Position numbers and translations under genes: made by a program. The notes beneath the pieces are model-generated. The model saw nothing but the letters and a program-made list of their open reading frames with translations. It was not told where the DNA came from and did no database searches. Shown here piece after piece: positions 1 through 7,795 of a DNA stretch of 14,681 nucleotides (positions within the stretch are counted from its first letter, which is position 1; each line of letters starts with the position of its first letter). This stretch comes from Alphaproteobacteria bacterium (lineage in GTDB: Bacteria > Pseudomonadota > Alphaproteobacteria > Puniceispirillales > UBA1172), in contig JALRFL010000054.1 in the NCBI GenBank assembly GCA_023259875.1, positions 1-14,681 on the forward strand, read 5' to 3'.

Positions 1-819
1 TTGAACAATCTGACCCACCTTAGAATCAAAATAGCTGGTGTTGGCATAATAGGCGTGGCGCGCGTTTCTAACCTCATCCTCAGAAGGGATGATGGTCGTT
101 GCCTCAATACCATCCATCAGACGACGAGAAAAGCCATCTTGCTCATCATAGGGAATGGTGCTTGTCGGCATATCAATCGCGTCATGATCATAAAGGTCCC
201 ACCATTCTGGACGAGCCACATAAGGGTCATGAGGGTGAATGAAACTGGCCACCATGCAGAAGGGCTGTTGCTTTTCTGAGGCATATTCAAACAGTTTGCG
301 CCGCGCAAAAAAGGCCACTTCCTCATCATATTCAATTTGGAAAGTGGTTTGGGCAACACCTGCCTCACGGACGGTATCCATGTTGTGATACCATTTGTCT
401 ATGCGTTCATCAGCCAACTCCCAATCCGGTGTCCAAGCAAAATCAGAAGGGTAGATATCGGTGGTAATGCGCTCATCAAAACCATGCAATTGGTCTGGGC
501 CAACAAAATGCATTTTGCCAGAAAGACAAGTGCGATATCCCATATGGCGCAAATAATGGGCAAAGGTTGGGATAGATGACAAAAACTCACTTGCGTTGTC
601 ATAAGCGGCAATGCGTGTCACCAACTGACCTGACATAAAACTAAAGCGTGATGGCGCACAAAGTGGGGCGTTACAATATGCGGCGTCAAAGCGCATCCCA
701 CGCTTTGCCAGCTTGTCCATATGTGGGGTTTTAACAACAGGATGACCATAACTGGATGTGAATTGTGGGGCCAGTTGATCCGCCATGATGAGAACGATGT
801 TGGGTTGCTGAGATGTCAT
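1..819 (-). CDS. betC: Choline-sulfatase BetC, C-terminal part beyond window
   Basis: This is a type I sulfatase expected to hydrolyse choline-O-sulfate to choline and sulfate in the cytoplasm, feeding glycine betaine synthesis. The first 273 residues are visible and the frame stays open to the left edge. The N-terminus has the metal-binding stretch NIVLIMADQ (Asp14). The sulfatase signature C54-A-P-S-R58 has Cys54 as the residue expected to become formylglycine, the same number as in the Sinorhizobium enzyme. The second signature GYRTCLSGKMH spans 94-104, and HPHDP lies at 195-199. Asn75 and Trp129 fall where I recall choline-headgroup contacts in the Sinorhizobium enzyme (from memory). The ATG at 819 is the only plausible start: the frame is closed by a stop at 841-843, and an AGAGAA Shine-Dalgarno lies just upstream. 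It starts 73 bases after the permease stop, so it is probably the last visible gene of the transporter operon. Confidence 0.92.
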   Translation of the reverse strand, partial: MTSQQPNIVLIMADQLAPQFTSSYGHPVVKTPHMDKLAKRGMRFDAAYCNAPLCAPSRFSFMSGQLVTRIAAYDNASEFLSSIPTFAHYLRHMGYRTCLSGKMHFVGPDQLHGFDERITTDIYPSDFAWTPDWELADERIDKWYHNMDTVREAGVAQTTFQIEYDEEVAFFARRKLFEYASEKQQPFCMVASFIHPHDPYVARPEWWDLYDHDAIDMPTSTIPYDEQDGFSRRLMDGIEATTIIPSEDEVRNARHAYYANTSYFDSKVGQIVQ

Positions 820-831
820 GATGAATTCTCT

Positions 832-857
832 ATATTGTTTTTATATGAAAACAATAT
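832..857. promoter_or_regulatory. 26-bp AT-rich palindrome before betC
   Basis: Perfect 10-bp arms ATATTGTTTT and AAAACAATAT flank the 6-base centre TATATG. The element occupies about a third of the short permease-betC gap and lies just upstream of the betC Shine-Dalgarno. It could be a repressor or activator operator giving betC separate control, or an intercistronic RNA hairpin. There is no T-run suited to a terminator. The repeat is seen directly; its role is inference. Confidence 0.45.
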
Positions 858-892
858 TACTGAATTTATCAGAAAAGAAACTAGAAAAATAA

Positions 893-2977
893 CTATTGAG
901 AACGGCCAAGATTGCTGGCCCAACTCCGCAAAATCCGATCAGCCATAATCGCAATGAATGCCATTGATAAACCGGCGGTTATGCCTAGACCGGTATCTCC
1001 TGAACGCAGCCCGATATTAACCTGTTCGGCCAAGCCTCGCGCCCCAACAAGCACAGCGATAATCAACATAGCAAGGGCAAACAATACCGTCTGATTAAGC
1101 CCAAGAAGTATGCTGGGTCTGGCCACTGGCAATTCAATATAAAACAGCCTTTGCAACGGGGTGCAACCTTGCGCGGTTGTCGCTTCAACCAGTTGGGTAG
1201 GAACTGACCGCAAGCCATGTTCCGTGTAACGAATCATTGGCACAATGGCATAGAGAACAATAGCAACCAATGCGGAAAACTCACTAATTTGAAACAGCGC
1301 GACCGCCGGAATAAGAAAAATATAAAGCGGTATGGATTGAAGGGTATCATTAATGGGGCGCAGAATATTTGACGCACGGTCAGATTTTGCCGCCAGAATT
1401 CCAAGAGGACAGCCAATCACCATACAGATAAATACCGCCGCGCTACACAGATAAAGCGAATATAACGCATCCGCCCAATGCCCAAAGAGGGTGATAAAGA
1501 GCATCATCGCAAAACACATGGCGGCCAGGCGAAGCCCTGATGTATTCCAAGCCGCCAGACAGACACATCCCGTTACTGCCCACCACGGCAGGGCAGTAAA
1601 GCCCCTGAACATGATAAGCCCAACAGCCAAGAGAAATAATCCCATGGCTTTTTGCCCACGGAACAGCATAAGACACGATGTGCCAATAATCCCGATCAGA
1701 TAGATAATCTGCGCTTCGTTGGTAAAGGTAACGCCCCATGTAAAAGGTAACACCGCTTGCTCTAGCCCAATGCGCATGGGCAATAACACATAGATCAGAG
1801 CGTTATTTTTGATCAGATCAAGAAAAATCCCATATGACTTAATAAATTGGGCAAGGCCGTCATTGATGACCGCCTCGGTTACCCGAAAGACCGAAGCCGC
1901 GGCGTCAATAAACCCCTGCATCGGAAACAAAAACCCGATGATAATAGCAATCCCCGTGATGATAAGAGCCTGCCGGCGTGAGGAAAGAGATTTCTTCATC
2001 CGTGAAATATCACTTGCCGCGCGGCTAAGGCGATCAATGACCACCGCCATCAGAACAATAATAATGCCGGCACTAAGCGCTTCACCAAACCGTGCGGACC
2101 CTTTATTTGTAGCCACTAATACCTCACGGCCAATATCATCAAAGCCGCCAATCACTGCGGCTATAATGACCATGGAAAGACTGGCCAGAATGGATTGATT
2201 AACGCCGACTAAAATTTGTTTTTTTGCACTGGGCAATTCAATCATGGCAAAGGTTTGCCAACGGCTGCTTCCTGAAATTGCGGCAACATCTTTAAGCTCG
2301 CTAGGCACTTGCTGAAGCCCTAGCATAACATTGCGCGTGATTGGTGGGGCCGCGTAAATCATACTGGCAATAACCCCCGGCACAGGGCCAAAACCAAACA
2401 ACACAATCAGTGGCACCAGATAGGCAAAAGTGGGAATGGTCTGCATCAGATCAAGGCTAGGTTCAATAACGCGACCTGCCAGTTTTGATTTCGCGGCAAA
2501 GACACCCATGGCAAACCCAAAACTAAGGGCAAGAGGGATAGCCACCCCAACCATGGCAAGGGTATTCATAGATTTAATCCATAATCCGGAGGCGGCCATA
2601 TAAAAAATAGATGCGGCCACAAGAAGCGCTAATCCGGGGCCACTTAGCCGCCAGCCTAACCAAGTCACAATCGCCAGAAATGATAACCAAGGCAGATGAT
2701 GAAGCCCGAATTGAAGCCCTCGCACCGCTTCTTCTACCACATGGCTTATTGCTCGTAAGGTGGGTTTAGCCCAGTCCACAAATCCGCCAATGGCAAGATT
2801 GATACCGTCCTTAAACCAGCTTGATCCAGAAAATGGCTCAGCCGTTAGGTAAGGCATGGTATCTGGCCTGATTAAAATCATCACCATAACAAAGAGGGTG
2901 ATAAGTCCTGCCGCCGAGAGCACCTGCTGACGCCATTTGCCCCAGAAATCAAAAGAAGCCGTTATCATCGCGGTCAT
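893..2977 (-). CDS. ProW-type ABC permease, two fused permease domains
   Basis: This 694-residue inner-membrane protein would form the translocation pore for a quaternary amine osmolyte. It holds two binding-protein-dependent permease domains in one chain. The first cytoplasmic coupling loop lies at about 219-259 (GLQQVPSELKDVAAISG, then IELPSAKKQILVGVNQ). The second is at about 588-629 (GLRSVPTQLVEATTAQG, then IELPVARPSILLGLNQ). E. coli ProW has one such domain in about 354 residues, so this looks like an internal duplication or fusion in which the two halves replace a homodimer. Many hydrophobic segments fill the rest. The ATG overlaps the ATPase stop as ATGA, with GGGGGAG just upstream, so the two are translationally coupled. 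Glycine betaine, choline, choline-O-sulfate or TMAO are all possible substrates. Confidence 0.88.
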   Translation of the reverse strand: MTAMITASFDFWGKWRQQVLSAAGLITLFVMVMILIRPDTMPYLTAEPFSGSSWFKDGINLAIGGFVDWAKPTLRAISHVVEEAVRGLQFGLHHLPWLSFLAIVTWLGWRLSGPGLALLVAASIFYMAASGLWIKSMNTLAMVGVAIPLALSFGFAMGVFAAKSKLAGRVIEPSLDLMQTIPTFAYLVPLIVLFGFGPVPGVIASMIYAAPPITRNVMLGLQQVPSELKDVAAISGSSRWQTFAMIELPSAKKQILVGVNQSILASLSMVIIAAVIGGFDDIGREVLVATNKGSARFGEALSAGIIIVLMAVVIDRLSRAASDISRMKKSLSSRRQALIITGIAIIIGFLFPMQGFIDAAASVFRVTEAVINDGLAQFIKSYGIFLDLIKNNALIYVLLPMRIGLEQAVLPFTWGVTFTNEAQIIYLIGIIGTSCLMLFRGQKAMGLFLLAVGLIMFRGFTALPWWAVTGCVCLAAWNTSGLRLAAMCFAMMLFITLFGHWADALYSLYLCSAAVFICMVIGCPLGILAAKSDRASNILRPINDTLQSIPLYIFLIPAVALFQISEFSALVAIVLYAIVPMIRYTEHGLRSVPTQLVEATTAQGCTPLQRLFYIELPVARPSILLGLNQTVLFALAMLIIAVLVGARGLAEQVNIGLRSGDTGLGITAGLSMAFIAIMADRILRSWASNLGRSQ

Positions 2978-4050
2978 TTCTCCCCCTCATTATTGGCAAT
3001 CTGCAACAGATGGTCACGGGTAAAATGCCCGATGATTTTGCCCTGATAACCGGTAACAATAATATGCTTCTGTCCAGGGGCGAGATCAATGAGGCATTTT
3101 TCTAAGGTGGTTTTGCCGTCAAGGCTAACAGCATTTTTGAAATCATTTGGCGCTTTGCTGGCAGGGGTCATGACATCTTCAAGCCGCAACACCTGAAGCC
3201 GGGATACATCACGAACAAAGCTGGTGACATAATCATCCGCAGGCCGTAACAACAGATCAGCCGGGCGGCCTAACTGTACCATGCGGCCATCACGCATAAT
3301 CGCAATACGGTCAGCAAGACGAACCGCCTCTGAAAAATCATGGGTAACAAACACAATGGACTTTTTTAACCGCGACTGCAATTCAATCAGCTCATCCTGA
3401 AGCTGGCGACGGATCAGAGGATCAAGAGCGCTAAAAGGTTCATCAAGCAACCAAATTTCAGGGTCAACCGCAAGCGAGCGGGCAATGCCGACGCGTTGCT
3501 GTTGGCCACCAGATAATTCAGAGGGAAAGGCGTTGCCGCGGCCTTCTAGTCCAACCAGTTTTAGCATTTCTTCGGCCTTCGCCATAATGTTTGCGCGGCT
3601 TTCACCGCGAACTTTAAGCGGAAAGGCAATGTTCTGAAGTGCCGTGAAATGCGGCACTAGGCCAAAGTTTTGAAACACCATTCCCATTTTGCGGCGGCGG
3701 ATTTCGCGCAATTCGGCTTCTGGCATCGTATCAAGACAGACCCCATCCAGCATGACATGACCAAAGGTCGGCTGTTGAAGTTGGGCAATACAGCGCAGGA
3801 CAGTAGATTTCCCCGATCCTGACAGCCCCATAATGACAAAGAGTTCCCCGGCATGAACAGAGAACGAGATATCTTCGGCGCCAACTATATAACCGTCGTC
3901 GCGCAACGCTTGGCCGCGTTCATGCGCGGACATGGCCATCAGATCCGCGTTTTGGCGTAGCTTTTCCACCTGTGAGCCAAAGACTTTCCAAAGCCCGTCA
4001 CAAGAAAGGGTGACGGGATGAATTTTGCTGGTGGCTCTCAAAGAAGACAT
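2974..4050 (-). CDS. ProV/OpuAA-type ABC transporter ATPase
   Basis: This is the ATP-hydrolysing subunit of the osmolyte importer. Numbering from the ATG at 4050 (358 residues), Walker A GLSGSGKST spans 75-83 and the Q-loop glutamine is 127. The signature LSGGQ is at 179-183, Walker B LLDEP at about 201-205, the D-loop SALD at 207-210, and the switch histidine is 237. The N-terminal 55-60 residues before the ABC core, including LWKVFG, are typical of ProV. The C-terminal 75 residues resemble one degenerate CBS-like unit, the module that senses ionic strength in OpuA; here it is short. A TTG one codon upstream (4053) is an alternative start. The Shine-Dalgarno is weak, so translation may rely on the preceding gene. 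The 3' end overlaps the permease by four bases. Confidence 0.9.
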   Translation of the reverse strand: MSSLRATSKIHPVTLSCDGLWKVFGSQVEKLRQNADLMAMSAHERGQALRDDGYIVGAEDISFSVHAGELFVIMGLSGSGKSTVLRCIAQLQQPTFGHVMLDGVCLDTMPEAELREIRRRKMGMVFQNFGLVPHFTALQNIAFPLKVRGESRANIMAKAEEMLKLVGLEGRGNAFPSELSGGQQQRVGIARSLAVDPEIWLLDEPFSALDPLIRRQLQDELIELQSRLKKSIVFVTHDFSEAVRLADRIAIMRDGRMVQLGRPADLLLRPADDYVTSFVRDVSRLQVLRLEDVMTPASKAPNDFKNAVSLDGKTTLEKCLIDLAPGQKHIIVTGYQGKIIGHFTRDHLLQIANNEGEK

Positions 4051-4075
4051 CAAAAGGTAAGACTGGCTAAAGATG

Positions 4076-4107
4076 CTGTGACAGGCAGAGGTTTCCGCCT
4101 GTCACAG
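4076..4107 (-). promoter_or_regulatory. Intercistronic hairpin after binding-protein gene
   Basis: A perfect 11-bp inverted repeat (CTGTGACAGGC and GCCTGTCACAG) with a 10-base loop fills most of the gap between the binding-protein stop and the ATPase start. No U-tract follows on the transcribed strand. It is more likely a 3'-end stabiliser or partial attenuator than a full terminator. Such hairpins commonly give more binding protein than membrane subunits; that function is inference here. Confidence 0.55.
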
Positions 4108-4120
4108 TAACGGTTTCAGT

Positions 4121-5086
4121 TTATTTTGCTTTAGCCGCAGAGATCATGGCGTCAATCTCAGCGCTTTTGCTAGCAACAAACTTTGCTACCACCGCGTCAA
4201 TATCTTCGCCGCGACCGTCAATCGCTGCCATCATATTTTGCTGATCGCCAGCATCCATTGAATATTGGGCGAGGATTTCACCGGCAACAGGCCAAGTGTC
4301 GTTAAATCCTGACCAAGTGACCTTAAAGATGCGTGTTGGCAAGAAATCACAGTCGCCTGTCGCATTAGGGTTAACCCCCCATGAGGCATCCTCATAGCAT
4401 TCGTCGGTACCAGCAGGGAGAGCAACCCATTCGGTTTCATATTCTGCCAAAGCCCAATGCGGTTGCCAGAAGGTCAAAAGCAATGGAGATTTTTTAGCAA
4501 TAGAGGCCTCAAGTTCAGTGATCAAAGCCCCTTCAGAACCAGCAGGAACAGCCTGAAAATCTAGGCCAATAGCTTCAAAACGGTCTTTGCCGGGTGAACC
4601 CCAATCCGCAGGGTAATCCAAAAGACGCCCCTTTGGCATGGTCTCAACCGAAGCAAATTTCGCGGCACAGGCATTCAAGGCTTTCCAGTCGGGAAGACCT
4701 GGGCAAATTTCTTTCATGTGAATGGGATAAAGCACACCTTCGCGAGCATTAAGACCCAGAGCACCAATATCTTTCACCCCACCTTTATCAGCCATTTCGT
4801 TAAACTGGCCAGGCAAGTTTGATGTCCAGACTTCCATCGCGGCGTGAAGATCACCCTCTGCCATGGCAATAAATTGTGGGCCATAACCAGCGGTCACATA
4901 TTCAACATTATATCCGGCTTTTTCCAGAATAGCGCCGGCGACGCGTGTGCTCAAATGCTGACCTGTCCATTCATTGATAGACATTTTAATGGTCTTGTCG
5001 GTTGCGCCCATATCCAGAGCGAATGCCTGACCAGCCAGCATGGGAATAGCCACTGCGGCGGCGGTAATCATTGATTTGATGTTCAT
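4121..5086 (-). CDS. ProX/OpuAC-type periplasmic osmolyte-binding protein
   Basis: This 321-residue substrate-binding protein belongs to the OpuAC family of glycine betaine and choline importers. A Sec signal peptide is clear: Lys4, a hydrophobic core, and AFA ending at residue 23. By eye it aligns with E. coli ProX. AMEVWTSN (Trp87) matches its AVNWTP region, PADWGSPG (Trp162) its NPGWGCEG, and LLLTFWQPHWALAEYE (Trp207, Trp211) its YYTWTPYW. These tryptophans probably form the aromatic cage for a quaternary ammonium group. Cys128/Cys140 and Cys230/Cys246 could form periplasmic disulfides. The start is supported by GGAGGA upstream. It is first in the operon. Its neighbour betC favours choline-O-sulfate or choline as ligand; TMAO (TmoX-like) or glycine betaine cannot be excluded. 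Confidence 0.9.
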   Translation of the reverse strand: MNIKSMITAAAVAIPMLAGQAFALDMGATDKTIKMSINEWTGQHLSTRVAGAILEKAGYNVEYVTAGYGPQFIAMAEGDLHAAMEVWTSNLPGQFNEMADKGGVKDIGALGLNAREGVLYPIHMKEICPGLPDWKALNACAAKFASVETMPKGRLLDYPADWGSPGKDRFEAIGLDFQAVPAGSEGALITELEASIAKKSPLLLTFWQPHWALAEYETEWVALPAGTDECYEDASWGVNPNATGDCDFLPTRIFKVTWSGFNDTWPVAGEILAQYSMDAGDQQNMMAAIDGRGEDIDAVVAKFVASKSAEIDAMISAAKAK

Positions 5087-5125
5087 AGAAAATCCTCCAA
5101 GTGCGAATATTTTTTACCAGAATTT

Positions 5126-5268
5126 GGCTTTTATAAATGCCTATTCTGTCTGAAGTTTTTCACGATGAAAAGTATTTTTTACATGAAATTATTAATATGC
5201 CTTGCCGCATTTATGCGCGGATAACACCACACTAAACATTTTGGCAGGTGGTCGTTTATATATATACG
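5126..5268 (-). promoter_or_regulatory. Operon leader with three near-palindromes
   Basis: The 200-base region upstream of the binding-protein gene is AT-rich and should hold the operon promoter. Three symmetrical elements are visible. They are GGCTTTTATAAATGCC at 5126-5141 (one mismatched pair), TTTTCACGATGAAAA at 5157-5171 (6-bp arms, 3-base centre), and CGTTTATATATATACG at 5253-5268 (one mismatched pair). Any could be an operator for osmotic or choline control. I could not place a convincing -35/-10 pair and saw no riboswitch architecture. Confidence 0.3.
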
Positions 5269-5289
5269 CATGATTCTCCCCCAACTAAT

Positions 5290-5316
5290 AAAACCGGGTT
5301 TTCCCGGTTTTTTTTT
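5290..5316. terminator. Rho-independent terminator, probably bidirectional
   Basis: A 9-bp stem AAAACCGGG/CCCGGTTTT closes a TTTT loop. On the plus strand a T-run continues to 5316. On the minus strand the stem ends in TTTTATTA. It lies downstream of the lytic transglycosylase gene and before the ABC operon leader, so it should end the former. The stronger T-tract is on the plus strand, where no upstream gene is visible. Confidence 0.8.
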
Positions 5317-5354
5317 GCGTAACTTCACCAGAAAAGATAAAAAACCCTATGATC

Positions 5355-6287
5355 TTATGGGGTCAAAAGACGGCGAAATTGGATCACTTTTTCCCATTTG
5401 CCTCTGAGATGCGGTTGTTTAGCCTTTAACTTTGCTAGGGGGTCAACCGCAACAGAGGGTTCAGGCGTGTGAGACGCTGTTGAGGCTTGAATGATGGCGA
5501 CTTCAGCGTTTTGATCTGTGGCTGGTATCATTGGGTTTTCTGCCAATGTGGTATTGATTTCATCTGATGCTAAAGGGTTATGTTCTTTGGCGGCCTCTTC
5601 TTTGGTGGTATCAGAGGTAGGCAGCAAGTCTGGCGTAATGGCTGTGATGAGATTGATGGGCTGTTCTTCATCGGATGATGGCTCAGACTCTGTCAGGATA
5701 GGGGCATCGACAGGATGCTCTAGCATATCCCAAACAGCATAGACCTTTTCCACATAAGGGGTGTTTTGGTCAGGATTGGCATTATGGTAATGCCTTATGG
5801 CCAGATCCCAATCTTCATGCGTGGCTTTGAGGTCAGTAAGAAAAATGGCGGAATAGACAATATTTGTAAATGGATCAGCCATCTCATCTAGGTTCATAAA
5901 CTGATCACCATGCCAAAAGTGGTTAATCTGCATACAGCCGATATCAATATTCTGGTCACTGTCATCCAGATGGGCGCGGACATATTCCAGCATCTCGTCT
6001 TTGGTGTCGAAAAAAATCCCTTTGCCAGCGTGATTGATGGTCCATGGCCACGCGCGCTGCTCACCATTATTCATCACCCGTCCGGCCTCAACTCGGCTAA
6101 TTGAGGTCAAGATACCGGTTGGCAGAGCAAAGGTTTTTTCCACGACTTTAGTCAGGCTCTCGCAGTCATTGTCCTGACCGCTATCATGGGTGCGTGGGAT
6201 ATTGTTCTGCCCTAAGGCAGGGCTCACCATCATGCTGATGAAAGTGGCGGCAAGGATCATGCGATATGGAGAAAATGTTTTGCTCAT
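5355..6287 (-). CDS. Secreted lytic transglycosylase (SLT domain)
   Basis: This 310-residue exported enzyme is predicted to cleave peptidoglycan glycan strands in the periplasm. A signal peptide covers about residues 1-26 (Lys3, Arg9, hydrophobic core, ending PALG). The SLT fold follows, with SISRVEAGR carrying the catalytic Glu67, the family motif IGCMQINHFWH at 116-126, and AIRHYHNAN near 163-171. Cys42 and Cys118 could pair. The last 110 residues are acidic and low in complexity, then basic, and look like a linker or anchor. I chose the ATG at 6287; the TTG at 6293 would fall before the predicted sigma-54 transcription start. Flagellar transglycosylases such as SltF and PleA occur in alphaproteobacteria, and nearby motAB plus the sigma-54 motif suggest a similar role, but this is inference. 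Confidence 0.85.
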   Translation of the reverse strand: MSKTFSPYRMILAATFISMMVSPALGQNNIPRTHDSGQDNDCESLTKVVEKTFALPTGILTSISRVEAGRVMNNGEQRAWPWTINHAGKGIFFDTKDEMLEYVRAHLDDSDQNIDIGCMQINHFWHGDQFMNLDEMADPFTNIVYSAIFLTDLKATHEDWDLAIRHYHNANPDQNTPYVEKVYAVWDMLEHPVDAPILTESEPSSDEEQPINLITAITPDLLPTSDTTKEEAAKEHNPLASDEINTTLAENPMIPATDQNAEVAIIQASTASHTPEPSVAVDPLAKLKAKQPHLRGKWEKVIQFRRLLTP

Positions 6288-6299
6288 ACCCAAGCCTCA

Positions 6300-6314
6300 G
6301 CAATTCCCGTGCCA
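6300..6314 (-). promoter_or_regulatory. Sigma-54 promoter, perfect consensus, for transglycosylase
   Basis: On the minus strand TGGCACG-GGAA-TTGC matches all fixed positions of the -24/-12 consensus, with GG and GC 12 bases apart. The expected start of transcription is about 6288, one base before the ATG at 6287. This implies an almost leaderless mRNA or a start site displaced from the usual distance. Confidence 0.72.
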
Positions 6315-6405
6315 GATGATGCTGAAAAGAAAAGCCAACCTAAAGGTAAAGAAGTCAGAGCTGATGCCGTATATAACTATACACCAGATCAGAAAGGGAC
6401 GACGC

Positions 6406-6702
6406 ATGGGTGAAGTCATCTATTTACATAAACGTCGTCCAGAGTTTCATAAAATCTTGGATGATGATAATTCAACATTGAGCGATCAAGATATCCGCCG
6501 GCTTGAAAATATCCGCGACAATATTGAAGAGTTGCTGCATATGGTGGCTGGCCTGCGCCGCGACCCTAAGGCGGTGGCTTTGGCCTCGGCGCGGTTTGGG
6601 ATCATGCGGATGTCACAGCTATATGGTCGCGCCTATGTGATGGAATTCACCAAACGCTGTGTTGAAAACATGGAATTAGCCGATCAACTTCGTTCGGATT
6701 GA
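6406..6702 (+). CDS. Uncharacterised 98-aa protein
   Basis: I do not recognise this family. The protein opens with a short hydrophobic strand and basic turn (MGEVIYLHKRR). The rest looks helical and charged, with an acidic stretch at 18-45 followed by an Arg/Ala-rich segment. There is no signal peptide or membrane helix, so it is probably cytosolic. The ATG at 6406 has AAAGGG upstream at good spacing. The frame is open back to 6190, but earlier starts would overlap the divergent transglycosylase gene and its promoter. It is divergent from that gene and 61 bases ahead of the potassium channel gene, with which it may be co-transcribed. Confidence 0.7.
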   Translation: MGEVIYLHKRRPEFHKILDDDNSTLSDQDIRRLENIRDNIEELLHMVAGLRRDPKAVALASARFGIMRMSQLYGRAYVMEFTKRCVENMELADQLRSD

Positions 6703-6763
6703 AGCCCACGCCATTTGGGATTATACTTATGCTCATTAGGTTAGTCTTAGAGTTAGAAGTTTT

Positions 6764-7669
6764 ATGATCTCACAACAGCGTATGCTGCAAATTCTGGAAC
6801 GCGGTAGCAAAGGCGACAAAACTAGCCAGATGGTTGATCGCCTTCTTGGACTTTTCATCATTCTTAATGTTGGTGCAATTTGTCTAGAATCGGTTGAGTA
6901 TTTAGGCAGGACTTATGAAACCCAGTTTTGGGTTTTTGAACTCTTTTCTGTTGTTATATTTGGCTTGGAATATCTTCTGCGCATATGGGCAAGTGGGGCG
7001 AATGAGGCTTGCGGATTCCGCTCACCTACCCTAAGGCGGCTTCGCTATATCTTTAGTTTTACTGGTGTTATTGATTTGCTTGCGATCTTGCCTAGCCTGT
7101 TGCCGTTATTCATGGGTGAGATGGATTTGCGGTGGTTGCGTGCTCTGCGCTTGGTGCGGCTTTTTAAGATATCGCATTATTCGTCTGCTTTAGAAGATTT
7201 GGTATCAGCGGTCCGATCAGAAATCGGGTCATTTGGCGCGGCACTATATTTGTTTTTGATTGCGCTATTTATGTCTAGCGCCATGATGTATCTGCTTGAA
7301 AACGAAGCTCAGCCAGAAAAGTTTTCTTCTATTCCGCAAACTATGTGGTGGTCACTCATCACTTTGACCACAGTGGGTTATGGTGATGTGTCACCAGTGA
7401 CGCCCATGGGGCAGGTGGTCGGGGCGTTTACAGCATTGATGGGCGTTTGTGTTGTAGCCTTGTTAACAGGTATTGTTGCCTCGGCTTTCTCAAATCAGAT
7501 GTCGCAACGCAAACTGTTGCTCGAAGCGGAGATTGCCACAGCGCTAAGCGATGGGGTCTTATCTGATGATGAGATTATGAAAATTGAACAAATGCGGCGA
7601 GAGTTTCACCTATCTGAACAGCATGTTGATGCTTTGATGACGATCCTCAAAGAGCATGAAAGACCGTAA
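6764..7669 (+). CDS. Voltage-gated potassium channel (Kv-type, 6 TM)
   Basis: This 301-residue inner-membrane channel is predicted to pass K+ as a tetramer. S1 lies at about 26-44, S2 at 56-76 and S3 at 97-114. The S4 sensor has arginines at every third position (Arg123, 126, 129, 132), then Lys135. S5 is at about 157-177, the pore helix and filter follow with TVGYGD at 203-208, and S6 is at 216-243. A cytosolic tail of about 58 residues holds acidic helices (LSDGVLSDDE) and is too short for a RCK or cyclic-nucleotide-binding domain. The Shine-Dalgarno is weak (AGAAG). Two genes for small cyclic-nucleotide-binding-fold proteins lie downstream in the same direction after a 126-base gap. They could act on the channel in trans; this is inference. 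Confidence 0.9.
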   Translation: MISQQRMLQILERGSKGDKTSQMVDRLLGLFIILNVGAICLESVEYLGRTYETQFWVFELFSVVIFGLEYLLRIWASGANEACGFRSPTLRRLRYIFSFTGVIDLLAILPSLLPLFMGEMDLRWLRALRLVRLFKISHYSSALEDLVSAVRSEIGSFGAALYLFLIALFMSSAMMYLLENEAQPEKFSSIPQTMWWSLITLTTVGYGDVSPVTPMGQVVGAFTALMGVCVVALLTGIVASAFSNQMSQRKLLLEAEIATALSDGVLSDDEIMKIEQMRREFHLSEQHVDALMTILKEHERP

Positions 7670-7795
7670 CCCTGATATCATCCTGTGGTCTGAGAACATG
7701 AAGGCGGCCTCAAAAACCTAAGCACAGTTCATAATCGTTAGAAATGCGCTTAACAATTTTCCTGTTCGGTCGTTTTTCCTTAGAAGGATAAAATC

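Noticed and set aside
1809..2198. 129-codon plus-strand frame inside the permease gene
   Set aside because: Lies opposite a clear permease domain, has no Shine-Dalgarno and looks like an antisense shadow.
5087..5289. Riboswitch in the ABC operon leader
   Set aside because: Only short isolated palindromes; no multi-helix arrangement or known core motif, and no expression platform.
6190..6405. Longer N-terminus for the 98-aa protein
   Set aside because: It would overlap the divergent transglycosylase signal-peptide region and its promoter; a better Shine-Dalgarno precedes the ATG at 6406.
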